Source of the DNA: Oscillospiraceae bacterium
GTDB lineage: Bacteria; Bacillota; Clostridia; Oscillospirales; Oscillospiraceae
NCBI GenBank assembly: GCA_017540645.1
Contig: JAFYAQ010000028.1
Coordinates: forward strand, 1 to 59,644
Direction: 5' to 3'
Length of the DNA stretch: 59,644 nt
Below, piece by piece: positions 16,204 to 23,917 of this stretch (position 1 is the stretch's first letter; every line of letters starts with the position of its first letter). The notes beneath the pieces are model-generated. The model was not told where the DNA came from and did no database searches. It saw only the letters and a list, made by a program, of their open reading frames with translations. The translations under genes were made by a program, and so were the position numbers.

Positions 16204-17079
16204 TCCGCCCAGATACATGTCCACGTCCTCCGTCGTCATGCCCTCCTGGAGGGCCAGATCGATGGAATAGCCCAGGAGCCGGGCGACGCCGCGCACCCGG
16301 CTGTCGATGTTCCGGGGAGAGACGAACAGCTCGGCGGCCTCCGGCGGGGCCTCGCTGCCGGTGAGATCCGCGCAAAGAGTGGCCGCGTCCACTACCGTGG
16401 GCACCCCCACCGCCACCACCGGCACCCCCAGGGTCTCGGCTGTCAGGGCGCTGCGGGCGTTGCCCACCCCGGAGCCGGGGATGATGCCCGTATCGGAGAT
16501 CTGCACCGCCTGACACAGGCGGCTCAGCTGCCGGGCGGCCAGGGCGTCCACCGCCACGATCCGGTCCGGGCGGATCCGTTCCGCCACCGCCGCCGTCAGC
16601 TCGGCGCTCTCCGCCCCGGTGGTGCCCAGCACCCCGGCGCGGAACACGCTCACCGGCCGGAAACAGGCGAAGTCTTCCCCCAGCCGTTCCCGGAGATGCC
16701 GGGTCACCAGCACATGCTCCGCCGTCAGGGGTCCCACCGCGTCCGGCGTGATGTCCGGGTTCCCCAGGCACACCACCAGAACGCTGCTCCCCGGTTCCAG
16801 CCGGAGCTGCCGGCGCAGCTCCCCGGCCAGCACCTCGCAGCCCCGGCGAAAGGCGTCCTCCTCCCGGCGGATCAGGGCGTCCAGCTCCACCGTCACATAG
16901 CGGCCAGCCGGTTTACATAACTTTTTAGCTGCCTGTTCGGTCCGGATCTCCACCAGATCCACGTTAAAGCCCTGCCGCTGTTCCCGGGCCGTCACCAGGC
17001 CCTCCAGACGCTCTCCCTGTCCCTGCTGCCACAGGTCTCTGGCCTCCACGGCCAGATCCGTGCGCGGCCCATTCGGCAT
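16192..17079 (-). CDS. gpr: Germination protease GPR
   Basis: 295 residues. It is the A25 aspartic-type protease that degrades small acid-soluble spore proteins at germination. The N-terminal RTDLAVEARDL is the family propeptide region where the zymogen self-cleaves. VCLGNPDITPDAVGPL, ISDTGIIPGSGVGNAR and VVAVGVPTVVDAATL are family blocks. ATG 17079 follows GGGAGGG; the upstream in-frame Met is rejected because a sigma-G promoter sits there. The stop falls inside parS. Expression is expected in the forespore. Confidence 0.93.
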   Translation of the reverse strand: MPNGPRTDLAVEARDLWQQGQGERLEGLVTAREQRQGFNVDLVEIRTEQAAKKLCKPAGRYVTVELDALIRREEDAFRRGCEVLAGELRRQLRLEPGSSVLVVCLGNPDITPDAVGPLTAEHVLVTRHLRERLGEDFACFRPVSVFRAGVLGTTGAESAELTAAVAERIRPDRIVAVDALAARQLSRLCQAVQISDTGIIPGSGVGNARSALTAETLGVPVVAVGVPTVVDAATLCADLTGSEAPPEAAELFVSPRNIDSRVRGVARLLGYSIDLALQEGMTTEDVDMYLGGCFT

Positions 17080-17109
17080 ATTGATCCCTCCCGGTCCATA
17101 TCTTGTGTA

Positions 17110-17139
17110 TAGTATGGTTCCCTGCCACAATTTTATGTA
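17110..17139 (-). promoter_or_regulatory. Sigma-G-type promoter for gpr
   Basis: On the minus strand TACATA (17134-17139), 17-base spacer, CATACTA (17110-17116). CATACTA is the consensus sigma-G -10, and the -35 differs from TGCATA at one base. It fits forespore expression of gpr. Confidence 0.75.
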
Positions 17140-17169
17140 AAATTTTTCTCAAAAAACAGGAAAAAACCC

Positions 17170-17198
17170 TTGCAAAAGCTGGATTATATCTGTATAAT
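17170..17198 (+). promoter_or_regulatory. Sigma-A promoter for rpsT
   Basis: TTGCAA (17170-17175), 17-base spacer, TATAAT (17193-17198). It gives a leader of about 250 bases before the rpsT ATG. Confidence 0.8.
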
Positions 17199-17240
17199 GA
17201 ATGTCCGCGGGTCAAATGACCGCAGAGATTTTATAATGAT

Positions 17241-17419
17241 CATCGCTGAGCGAAAATAATTGTCCTTTCGATGTTTTCGCTGCCAAACCAAGGGTTTGGC
17301 AGTAAATGATCCTGGGGATCATTTACGCGATGCTCATTGAAATGAGTATATGGCAAAACAGCCATGCTGTTTTGCTGAACAGCAAAGCTGTTCGGCGAAA
17401 CGCTTTCTGGCGTTTCGCC
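17241..17419 (+). repeat. Run of perfect short hairpins in the rpsT leader
   Basis: The 376-base gap between gpr and rpsT (17080-17455) holds no gene but two promoters and this array. Stems: AGCGAAAA 17249-17256/17274-17281; 17281-17289/17293-17301 (9 bp, loop AAG); 17302-17312/17316-17326 (11 bp, loop TGG); CTCAT 17333-17337/17342-17346; 17353-17362/17366-17375 (10 bp, loop CAT); 17377-17383/17387-17393 (7 bp, loop AAA); 17394-17403/17410-17419 (10 bp). They are nearly contiguous, differ in sequence and mostly have three-base loops. They lie in the transcribed leader of S20, so RNA-level control or a tandem repeat element are both possible. Confidence 0.8.
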
Positions 17420-17455
17420 ATCATATAATCTTTATAGGAGGAGGTGGCTAAAAGA

Positions 17456-17722
17456 ATGGCCAATATCAAGTCCTCGGCAAAGAGAGTCCTCGTCAGCCGT
17501 GAAGAGGCGGCCCGGAACAAGGCGGACCGTTCCCAGCTCAAGACCAACTTGAAGAAGTTTGAGACCGCAGCAGCAGAAGGCAACAAGGAAACTGCCGAGA
17601 CTGCCTATAAAGCCGCTGTCAAGTCTGTTGACCGCGCCGTGTCCAAGGGTCTGCTTCACAAGAACAACGCCGCGCACAAGAAGTCCTCGATGGCTGCTAA
17701 GATGAACGCTCTGGACAAGTAA
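17456..17722 (+). CDS. rpsT: 30S ribosomal protein S20
   Basis: 88 residues, MANIKSSAKRVLVSREEAARNK at the start: a basic, all-helical S20 that binds 16S rRNA early in 30S assembly. ATG 17456 gives the usual N-terminus. The strong AGGAGGAGG lies 11-14 bases upstream, and a GTG at 17444 is too close to it. The gene is alone, with its own promoter, a structured leader and a terminator. Confidence 0.95.
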   Translation: MANIKSSAKRVLVSREEAARNKADRSQLKTNLKKFETAAAEGNKETAETAYKAAVKSVDRAVSKGLLHKNNAAHKKSSMAAKMNALDK

Positions 17723-17734
17723 TGAAAAATGATA

Positions 17735-17766
17735 AGAGGCGCGGTGAAAGCCGCGCCTCTTTCTCT
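17735..17766 (+). terminator. Terminator of rpsT
   Basis: 10-bp perfect stem (17735-17744 with 17751-17760), loop TGAAAG, then TTCTCTC. Moderate U-run; some read-through into the next gene is likely, because no clear separate promoter is seen there. Confidence 0.75.
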
Positions 17767-17791
17767 CTGTATCAGGAGGTGTTTTCCTCTC

Positions 17792-18694
17792 ATGATCGAA
17801 AAACCCATGATGCTGCTGGTGAATCCCGCCGCGGGACGCTCCGCCTCCGAGTATGATCTGGGCGCCGTGATCCGCGCCTTCTGCGAGGCGGGCTATGCCC
17901 CCACGGTCTATTTCACCGACGCGCCCGGCGCCGCCATCGAGATGACCGCCCGTCTGGCCCCCAACTACCGCCGTCTGGTCTGTCTGGGCGGGGACGGCAC
18001 CCTGTCGGACACCATCTGCGGCCTGATGCGTCTGCCCCATGTGCTGCGCCCCATGCTGGGTTACATCCCCATGGGCACCGCCAACGACGTGGCCAACACC
18101 CTGGGCCTGCCCATGCGCCAGCCGGTGCGGGCGGTGGAGAAGCTGCTGAACGGCTCCCCCCTGGCTTACGACGTGGGGGAGATGGTGGATGTGGGCTATT
18201 TCTCCTACATCGCCGCCTTCGGCGTGTTCACGGAGGTCAGCTACAAGACCGACCAGGAGCTGAAGCGGACCCTGGGGCATCTGGCCTATGTGATCGAGGG
18301 GATCAACTCCCTGAGCAGCGTGAAGAGCTACAAGGCCACGGTGGAGTACACCGGCGGCAGCCTGGAGGGGGAGTTCATTTACGGCGCGGTCACCAACGCC
18401 CTGAGCGTGGGCGGCCTGATGAAGCTGGACAAAGAGCTGGTGGATCTGTCGGACGGCAAGTTTGAGCTGCTGCTGGTCCAGAAGCCCCAGACGGCCGTGG
18501 ACCTCAGCTCCGCCGTCAGCGCCCTGATGAACCAGGACTACGCCAGCAGCCGGGCCCTCACCGTGGTGCAGAGCGACCATATCCGCTTCCGCTTCCAGAC
18601 CGACGTGCCCTGGACCCGGGACGGGGAGGACGGAGGCTCCCACCGGGAGCTGGAGTTCCGCTGCCACCCCCGGGCGATCCAGATCTACCGATAA
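17792..18694 (+). CDS. Diacylglycerol/sphingosine-type lipid kinase family protein
   Basis: 300 residues. The DAGK catalytic domain begins at once with LLVNPAAGRSAS (nucleotide-binding loop), then CLGGDGTLSDTICGL and IPMGTANDVANTLG, which are the three signature blocks of the DgkB/YegS family. It phosphorylates a lipid such as diacylglycerol at the membrane, returning it to phosphatidate. ATG 17792 has AGGAGGT eleven bases upstream. The start chosen begins three residues before the domain. The exact lipid is not known. Confidence 0.88.
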   Translation: MIEKPMMLLVNPAAGRSASEYDLGAVIRAFCEAGYAPTVYFTDAPGAAIEMTARLAPNYRRLVCLGGDGTLSDTICGLMRLPHVLRPMLGYIPMGTANDVANTLGLPMRQPVRAVEKLLNGSPLAYDVGEMVDVGYFSYIAAFGVFTEVSYKTDQELKRTLGHLAYVIEGINSLSSVKSYKATVEYTGGSLEGEFIYGAVTNALSVGGLMKLDKELVDLSDGKFELLLVQKPQTAVDLSSAVSALMNQDYASSRALTVVQSDHIRFRFQTDVPWTRDGEDGGSHRELEFRCHPRAIQIYR

Positions 18695-18695
18695 G

Positions 18696-18742
18696 AAAAA
18701 CGGCCCCGCGTGTTTTCACCGAACACGCGGAGCCGCTTTTTT
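18696..18742. terminator. Bidirectional terminator, lipid kinase / ybaK-like gene
   Basis: 14-bp stem with one mismatch (18701-18714 with 18722-18735), loop TTCACCG, T-run on the right and A-run on the left. Confidence 0.85.
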
Positions 18743-18747
18743 GCTTT

Positions 18748-19218
18748 TTATTCCCAGTTTTTGCACACGTCCACCCAGTCCGTAAAGCCGGAGAAGCGCT
18801 CCAGCTCCTCGATGGACAGCTCAATGGCGCTGTTGCTGCTGCCGCAGGCGGGAAACACCGTGGCAAAGCGCCGGAGGGACCGGTCCAGATAGACCGTCAC
18901 GCCCTCCCGGACGGCAAAGGGGCAGACTCCGCCCACCGCGTGGCCCACCAGGCTTTCCGTCTCCTGGGGGCTGAGCATTTTGGCCTTGGTCCCGAATCGG
19001 GCCTTATACTTTGCGTTGTCGATCCGGGCGTCCCCCGCCGCCACGATCAGCACCGCCGCCCCGTCCACCAGGAAGGACAGGGACTTGGCGATCCGGCAGG
19101 GCGAACAGCCCAAGGCCTGGGCCGCCAGTTCCACCGTGGCGCTGGACACGTCGAATTCGTGGATCCGCTCCGCCAGTCCGACATCCGCAAAAAACGCTTT
19201 GACCGCTTCGATCGCCAT
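18748..19218 (-). CDS. YbaK/EbsC-family aminoacyl-tRNA deacylase
   Basis: 156 residues, the normal size for free-standing YbaK/ProX-type editing proteins that hydrolyse mischarged tRNAs (for example Ala- or Cys-tRNA(Pro)). Visible family features are CRIAKSLSFLVDG with the conserved Lys, VGHAVGGVCPFAVREGVTVYLDRSL, and a C-terminal CGSSNSAIELS segment, which marks the substrate pocket. It lies 14 bases after the MBL-fold gene and shares its promoter. Confidence 0.85.
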   Translation of the reverse strand: MAIEAVKAFFADVGLAERIHEFDVSSATVELAAQALGCSPCRIAKSLSFLVDGAAVLIVAAGDARIDNAKYKARFGTKAKMLSPQETESLVGHAVGGVCPFAVREGVTVYLDRSLRRFATVFPACGSSNSAIELSIEELERFSGFTDWVDVCKNWE

Positions 19219-19232
19219 GCTGCGCCGGCCTT

Positions 19233-19877
19233 TCAGGAAACGGCGAACCGGGGCAGCACCACGCCCCGGGGTTCGTCCGGGCCCAGGGTGAAGCTGTCGC
19301 TCTCCAGCCGCAGCACCTGTTCGTCGGGGAAGAGGGCCAGAAAGTCCTCCACCCCGGAGAGCACCTCGTAGCCGAAGGCCGGGTCCGCGCTCCGGTAGTG
19401 CATGGGGACCACCGCGCGGGGGGCGATCTTCTGCCAGATCTCCCGGGCCTCCCGGGCGTCCACGGTGTAATAGCCGCCCACGGGCAGCAGCAGCAGATCA
19501 CAGCCCCGGAGCCGCTCCAGGATCTCCTCCTCCGGAACGCAGCCCACATCCCCCATATGCACCACTTTCCGGGCGCCGAAACGGAACTGGCGAATGGTGT
19601 TCATGCCCCGGCGGGCGCCGCCGTGATGGTCGTGGGGGCCGGTGAATTCCTCTACGGCAAAATCCTCCGGGGCGCTCTTTCCGTCCGGAGCGATTTTGTC
19701 CGCGGCGCCGTGGTCCCGGTGGCCGTGGGAGCAGTACACGGCCGACGCGCTCTGCGCCAGCGGGGGATAGCCGGGGACGCTGCCGTCCTGATAGGGGTCG
19801 GTGATCAGGCAAAAGCCCTTATAGCTCAGTTTGAAGCAGGAGTGGCCCAGCCAGGTGACGGTGACAGATTCGTTCAT
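19233..19877 (-). CDS. Metallo-beta-lactamase-fold hydrolase (UPF0173/UlaG-like)
   Basis: 214 residues. The metal site is CSHGHRDHG near residue 50 (H-x-H-x-D-H), with further His in FTGPHDHHGG, a conserved MGDVG and a late VPMHY. This is the small single-domain MBL group of unknown substrate. ATG 19877 is preceded by GGAGGAG. It is first in a two-gene unit with the YbaK-like deacylase. No pathway can be assigned. Confidence 0.82.
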   Translation of the reverse strand: MNESVTVTWLGHSCFKLSYKGFCLITDPYQDGSVPGYPPLAQSASAVYCSHGHRDHGAADKIAPDGKSAPEDFAVEEFTGPHDHHGGARRGMNTIRQFRFGARKVVHMGDVGCVPEEEILERLRGCDLLLLPVGGYYTVDAREAREIWQKIAPRAVVPMHYRSADPAFGYEVLSGVEDFLALFPDEQVLRLESDSFTLGPDEPRGVVLPRFAVS

Positions 19878-19908
19878 TCTCTCTCCTCCGTTCTTTTTTC
19901 TTGGATCG

Positions 19909-19937
19909 AGTATACCATGCCCTTTCGGATCCTTCAA
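19909..19937 (-). promoter_or_regulatory. Sigma-A promoter for the MBL/YbaK unit
   Basis: On the minus strand TTGAAG (19932-19937), 17-base spacer, TATACT (19909-19914), divergent from the next promoter only 10 bases away. Confidence 0.7.
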
Positions 19938-19947
19938 GCATTGGTAG

Positions 19948-19976
19948 TTGACGCAGGGCGATGAAAAAGGTATTAT
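19948..19976 (+). promoter_or_regulatory. Sigma-A promoter for the VanY-like gene
   Basis: TTGACG (19948-19953), 17-base spacer, TATTAT (19971-19976), 35 bases before the start codon. Confidence 0.7.
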
Positions 19977-20011
19977 TTTGCTGTAGAATCCCTATCAAAG
20001 GACGGTGTCCC

Positions 20012-21733
20012 ATGAAAAAGACCCTTGCGCTGCTGCTGTGTCTGGCCCTTTTGTTCGGACCGGGCGCCGCTCCGGCGCTGGCCGCGGACGCGGATGCGGA
20101 TACGGAACTTCCGGAGCCGGAGCGGCGGGAGGTGGACTTCCTCCCCTACGCCGAGGCCCTGTGGTATTTTGATTTCAACAAAGCCGCCTACAACTGGTGC
20201 CTGAACTTCGGCTGGGACCCGGACACGGACCTGAACCGGGCCAGAGACGCCATCCTGGCGGGCACGGACCCCCGGCTGATCGTGGGGCTGGCCACCTTTG
20301 CCCGGGACACGGGCCACGGCGACGAGCTGCTGGCGGTCACCAACGCCTTCCGTCCGGCCTGCTACCAGGAGGTGATCGGCCTCCACGACGCCAACGCCAA
20401 CACCGGCCCCTTCCGCCGGGCCATGCTGTGGAACGGCCGGAGCGTCACGGATTTCTGGTGGTCGGCGGAGAGCGCCCCCGGCTGGCCGGAGGCCTACGCC
20501 CTGGATCTGCATCCATACGATCTCCAGACTCTGGATCTGCGCTACTTTTACCGGGCGGCCCTGCGGCTGTGGGACAACACCTGGGCCAACGGCTATTACG
20601 CCCGCCCCGGCTGCTCGGCCCACAACTCCGGCATGGCCATGGATCTGAGCAATTACTGGATCGCCGCCAACTTCGAAACCGTTTACACCGTGAACGGGGA
20701 GGCGTACGATATGGCGGATTACGGGCTGTACAAGCCCCTCCAGCCGGGGAACGGCTCCGCGGGAGAGACCTGGCACATCACCTGCTCCCCCTCGGTCACG
20801 GCCCTGGGCAACTATGACCAGGCCCTGGACGCGGGCTATGAGATCGTATACGCCCTCTACTACAACCCCAGCAGCCGGGGCTGGTCCATGGCTGACGGCC
20901 GGGGGGTGTATCTGGGCGCCGGGGTGACGCTGATCCAGCTCCGGCTGTGCCAGCTGGGACTGCTGGGCAGCGAGTACATCACCGGCTACTACGACAGCGT
21001 CACGGAAGCGGCGGTAATGCGTTTTCAGGAGCAAAACGGCCTGGGCGCCGACGGGATCTGCGGCGGCGGGACCACCGCCCTTCTGTTTGCCCAGACCCCG
21101 CCCCCGGCGGACGACACGCCTCCGGATCTCACCGACGCGGTGGTCACCGCCGTGGACCGCAGTGGCTTCAAGCTCCGCCTCCGGGGCGAGGATGAGCAGC
21201 GGCTCTCCGCCTTCCGGGTGGACACCAAAAAAGAGGACGCCCAAGTCTGGGTCACCCGCTACTACAATGCCCCCGTCTCCGGTCTGGGCACCATGGACGT
21301 GGACATCTGGGAGGAGGGCAGCTACCAGATCCGGGCCGCCGCCCGGGATGCGGGCGGCAACGAGAGCGAGCTGCGGGAGCTGGGCAGCGTGTTCGTGGAC
21401 GCCACCGCCCCCGTCCTGGAGTGCCTGCGCATCCACGATATCACGGAAAACGGCTTTTTGCTGACCCTCCGGGGCTCGGACAACGGCGCTTTGGGCGGCT
21501 TCACCGTCACCCTGCGCTCCGACAGCGGGGAGGTCCGGGAGAACTTCCTGCTCTCCAACGGGCGGGGGGACTATCCCTGGGCCGCCGAGGGACTGGAGGA
21601 GGGGCTGTGGACCGTCACCGTCACCGCCACGGACCTGTGCGGCAACAGCAGTTCCCATACTTTCCGCTGGCAGTACAGCGCCGGCCAGGCTCTGCCGGGG
21701 GTGTCCGTCACCTGGTTCGGGCCGAAAAACTGA
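20012..21733 (+). CDS. Secreted VanY-type (M15) peptidase with peptidoglycan-binding and Ig-like domains
   Basis: 573 residues. A signal peptide (MKKTLALLLCLALLFGPGAA, then PALAA) is followed by an M15B/VanY-like D,D- or L,D-carboxypeptidase domain. Its zinc ligands appear as His204 and Asp211 in SAHNSGMAMD and His255 in GETWH, with catalytic Glu252. A PG_binding_1 repeat follows (LGAGVTLIQLRLCQLGLLG to ICGGGTTALLF, about residues 305-355). Two immunoglobulin/Fn3-like repeats fill the C-terminal 200 residues. It should trim or remodel peptidoglycan stem peptides outside the cell. ATG 20012 has AAAGGA upstream; an earlier in-frame Met lies in the promoter region. Confidence 0.85.
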   Translation: MKKTLALLLCLALLFGPGAAPALAADADADTELPEPERREVDFLPYAEALWYFDFNKAAYNWCLNFGWDPDTDLNRARDAILAGTDPRLIVGLATFARDTGHGDELLAVTNAFRPACYQEVIGLHDANANTGPFRRAMLWNGRSVTDFWWSAESAPGWPEAYALDLHPYDLQTLDLRYFYRAALRLWDNTWANGYYARPGCSAHNSGMAMDLSNYWIAANFETVYTVNGEAYDMADYGLYKPLQPGNGSAGETWHITCSPSVTALGNYDQALDAGYEIVYALYYNPSSRGWSMADGRGVYLGAGVTLIQLRLCQLGLLGSEYITGYYDSVTEAAVMRFQEQNGLGADGICGGGTTALLFAQTPPPADDTPPDLTDAVVTAVDRSGFKLRLRGEDEQRLSAFRVDTKKEDAQVWVTRYYNAPVSGLGTMDVDIWEEGSYQIRAAARDAGGNESELRELGSVFVDATAPVLECLRIHDITENGFLLTLRGSDNGALGGFTVTLRSDSGEVRENFLLSNGRGDYPWAAEGLEEGLWTVTVTATDLCGNSSSHTFRWQYSAGQALPGVSVTWFGPKN

Positions 21734-21764
21734 GAACATAAAGCAAAAAAGGGGGACACGCGCG

Positions 21765-22376
21765 ATGAAATGTTCCATTGTGATCGACCGTGAGTACGGC
21801 AGCGGCGGACGGGAGGTTGCCCGTCTGCTGTCCGAAAAGCTGGGGATCCCCTGGTATGACGGCCCCCTGCTGGTGGAGGCCGCCAAAAGGATCGGCTTTG
21901 ACGAGCTGCTGGTGGCCGATTATGACGAGGCGGGGGTCGGCAGCGCCATCTCGGACCTTGCCCACCGCAGCCCCAGGTACAGCGCCGAGGGCCATGTGAT
22001 CGACCGGGCCTACCTGGCCTACGAGGAGCGCCGGAAGCTCTTCGTGAAGCTGGGGACGGAGGGTCCCTGCGTGTTTCTGGGCCGCTGTGCCGACGTGGCC
22101 CTGATGGATCGGGATATCCCTGTGATCAGCGTATTCGTCTATGCCTCCGACCTGCGGGATCGGGTGGAGCGGTCCATGACCGCGGACGGTATCCCGGCCG
22201 ACCGGGTGGACTCCTATATCCAGAAAATGGACGCCCAGCGCCGCCGCTACTACCGCTCCTTCACCGGCCGGCTCTGGGGGGAGAAGGAAAGCTATGACAT
22301 GTGCCTGGACACCTCCGCCCTGGGCTATCAGGCCGCTGCCGCGGCCATCGCCGGGGTGTGGAAGCTGCTGGGATAA
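21765..22376 (+). CDS. Cytidylate-kinase-like family protein
   Basis: 203 residues of the Cytidylate_kin2 family. The N-terminal IDREYGSGGREVARLLSEKLG is the modified P-loop, followed by a YDGPLLVEAAK segment and FLGRCADVAL. Function of this family is uncertain; members resemble CMP kinase but lack its full substrate domain, so nucleotide kinase activity is only inferred. It follows the VanY-like gene after 31 bases with GGGGGAC as ribosome site and is probably cotranscribed. Confidence 0.8.
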   Translation: MKCSIVIDREYGSGGREVARLLSEKLGIPWYDGPLLVEAAKRIGFDELLVADYDEAGVGSAISDLAHRSPRYSAEGHVIDRAYLAYEERRKLFVKLGTEGPCVFLGRCADVALMDRDIPVISVFVYASDLRDRVERSMTADGIPADRVDSYIQKMDAQRRRYYRSFTGRLWGEKESYDMCLDTSALGYQAAAAAIAGVWKLLG

Positions 22377-22405
22377 AAAACCGGAGAGTACAAGAGCGGT
22401 CCGGA

Positions 22406-22438
22406 GGAGGCGCTTCGCAGGGAAGCGCCTCCTTTTTT
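22406..22438 (+). terminator. Terminator after the cytidylate-kinase-like gene
   Basis: 11-bp perfect stem (22406-22416 with 22422-22432), 5-base loop, TTTTTT. Confidence 0.9.
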
Positions 22439-22449
22439 CGGTATCGGTC

Positions 22450-22477
22450 TTGACAAGATCCTTTGCATGATTATAAT
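22450..22477 (+). promoter_or_regulatory. Consensus sigma-A promoter for the TetR/CPBP pair
   Basis: TTGACA (22450-22455), 16-base spacer, TATAAT (22472-22477). Both hexamers are perfect. Confidence 0.8.
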
Positions 22478-22487
22478 TGTTGTTATG

Positions 22488-22499
22488 TAACATATGTTA
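22488..22499. promoter_or_regulatory. Palindromic operator, probably for the TetR-type regulator
   Basis: TAACATATGTTA, a perfect 12-bp palindrome lying over the expected transcription start, within a longer partly symmetric AT-rich stretch. Its position suits autorepression by the following TetR gene. Confidence 0.6.
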
Positions 22500-22520
22500 T
22501 ATATGAAAGGCGGTCGTACA

Positions 22521-23105
22521 ATGCCCCAAAAAAGCAAGATCACCCGGGACGAGATCATCCGCGCGGCCATGGAGATCGCCCGGGAAGCCGGTGCCGAGGC
22601 GATCAACGCCCGCTCGGTCGCCCAGAGGCTCCGCTGTTCCACCCAGCCGGTCATGTACCACTTTGCCACGATGGAAGCGCTGAAGAGGGCGGTCTATTCG
22701 CAAGTGGACCGGTTCCATTCCGATTATCTGATGCGCGGCTCCGGGGAGCGGGACCCGCTCTTGGAGATCGGGCTCCAGTACATCCGCTTTGCGATCAACG
22801 AGCCCCATCTGTTTCGCTTCCTGTTTCAATCCGGGTATGCAAAGGAGACCGATCTCACGGAGATGCTGGACTCCGAAGAGCTGGCTCCGGTCTTTTCCGC
22901 CATGCAGGAGGGCACGGGGCTGGATCGGGAAAAAACCAGAGAGGTATTTTTGACGGTCGCCCTGTTTGCCCACGGATACGCCAGCATCATCGCCAACAAC
23001 GGGCTGGAATTTGACGAGAGCCTTGTGGCCGTCCATCTGGAGCGCACATTCAACGGCGCCATGCTCGCCGTCTGTCAGGAGGACAAAAATGAAGAAACTG
23101 TATGA
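22521..23105 (+). CDS. TetR/AcrR-family transcriptional regulator
   Basis: 194 residues. The N-terminal helix-turn-helix is ITRDEIIRAAMEIAREAG through VAQRLRCSTQPVMYHF, the usual TetR DNA-binding unit. The rest is a helical ligand/dimer domain without recognisable specificity. ATG 22521 has AAAGGCGG seven bases upstream; earlier in-frame Met codons fall in the operator. It overlaps the CPBP gene by 17 bases, so it most likely regulates that partner and itself through the palindrome at 22488-22499. Confidence 0.88.
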   Translation: MPQKSKITRDEIIRAAMEIAREAGAEAINARSVAQRLRCSTQPVMYHFATMEALKRAVYSQVDRFHSDYLMRGSGERDPLLEIGLQYIRFAINEPHLFRFLFQSGYAKETDLTEMLDSEELAPVFSAMQEGTGLDREKTREVFLTVALFAHGYASIIANNGLEFDESLVAVHLERTFNGAMLAVCQEDKNEETV

Positions 23106-23847
23106 AAAAAGCGAGATCACCTTTGCGATCTTCTGGATCGTGCTCTACGTGGTCGTCATGGGGAACCTGCGCAATCTGGGGGACGACAGCCCCTATATGA
23201 TGCTCGGCCTGATCGTGATCTCCGGGCTGATGTTCCTGTTCGTGCGGAAAAACGCCCTGACGGAAAAATACGGCCTGTCCGGCTGGGCCAAAAACAACCG
23301 GGCCATGCTGTGGTTTTTCCCCTTGTGGATCGTCGCCAGCCTCAATCTTTGGGGCGGCGCTGCGGCCAAGTATCCGCTCCCCGGGCAGGTTTTCGCCATG
23401 GTGTCCATGGCGCTGGTGGGCTTTGCCGAGGAGCTGATCTTCCGGGGCTTCCTGTTCAAGGCCATGCTGAAGGACGGCAGTGTCAAAACGGCGGTGATCG
23501 TCTCCTCCGTCACCTTCGGACTGGGGCATATCCTGAACCTGTTCACCGGCCATGAACTGGGGGAAACCCTCCTGCAGGTGTTTTTCGCCGTGGCCTTCGG
23601 CTTTATCGTTACCATGGCCTTTTATAAGAGCGGAAGTCTTCTCCCCTGCATCCTGTCCCACAGCCTGACCGATGTATTTTCTCTGTTTGCGAAAGATGAG
23701 GCGTCCTCTGTGCTGAACTGGGCGGCCCACATCGTTATCATCGTCCTGGCGGTCCTGTACGGACTTTATCTGGCCCGGCGCGTGGAGACGCCGCCCGTCA
23801 ACCGGCCCGCCGCGGAGGGGGGCCCGGACTCCGGCCCCCAGGCCTGA
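23089..23847 (+). CDS. CPBP-family intramembrane protease
   Basis: 252-residue membrane protein with about seven hydrophobic segments. The three CPBP (Abi/Rce1) motifs are present: EELIFRG (catalytic Glu-Glu and Arg), FGLGH and SHSLTDV. These are intramembrane glutamic endopeptidases or close relatives, often linked to bacteriocin self-immunity or prenyl-protein processing. ATG 23089 overlaps the regulator gene and has CAGGAGG upstream. No bacteriocin gene is visible nearby, so its substrate is unknown. Confidence 0.88.
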   Translation: MKKLYEKSEITFAIFWIVLYVVVMGNLRNLGDDSPYMMLGLIVISGLMFLFVRKNALTEKYGLSGWAKNNRAMLWFFPLWIVASLNLWGGAAAKYPLPGQVFAMVSMALVGFAEELIFRGFLFKAMLKDGSVKTAVIVSSVTFGLGHILNLFTGHELGETLLQVFFAVAFGFIVTMAFYKSGSLLPCILSHSLTDVFSLFAKDEASSVLNWAAHIVIIVLAVLYGLYLARRVETPPVNRPAAEGGPDSGPQA

Positions 23848-23872
23848 GGGTCGGCGGGGTCTGTACACTGAG

Positions 23873-23916
23873 AAGAACCCGGCGTGACCGATACGGTCAC
23901 GCCGGGTTCTTTTTTC
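23873..23916. terminator. Bidirectional terminator after the CPBP gene
   Basis: 18-bp perfect stem (23873-23890 with 23894-23911), loop ATA, then a T-run. It also ends the leftward lipoprotein operon. Confidence 0.92.
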
Positions 23917-23917
23917 T

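Noticed and set aside
17080..17455. A small gene or tRNA in the 376-base gap before rpsT
   Set aside because: No start with ribosome site and no cloverleaf; the gap holds promoters and hairpins only.
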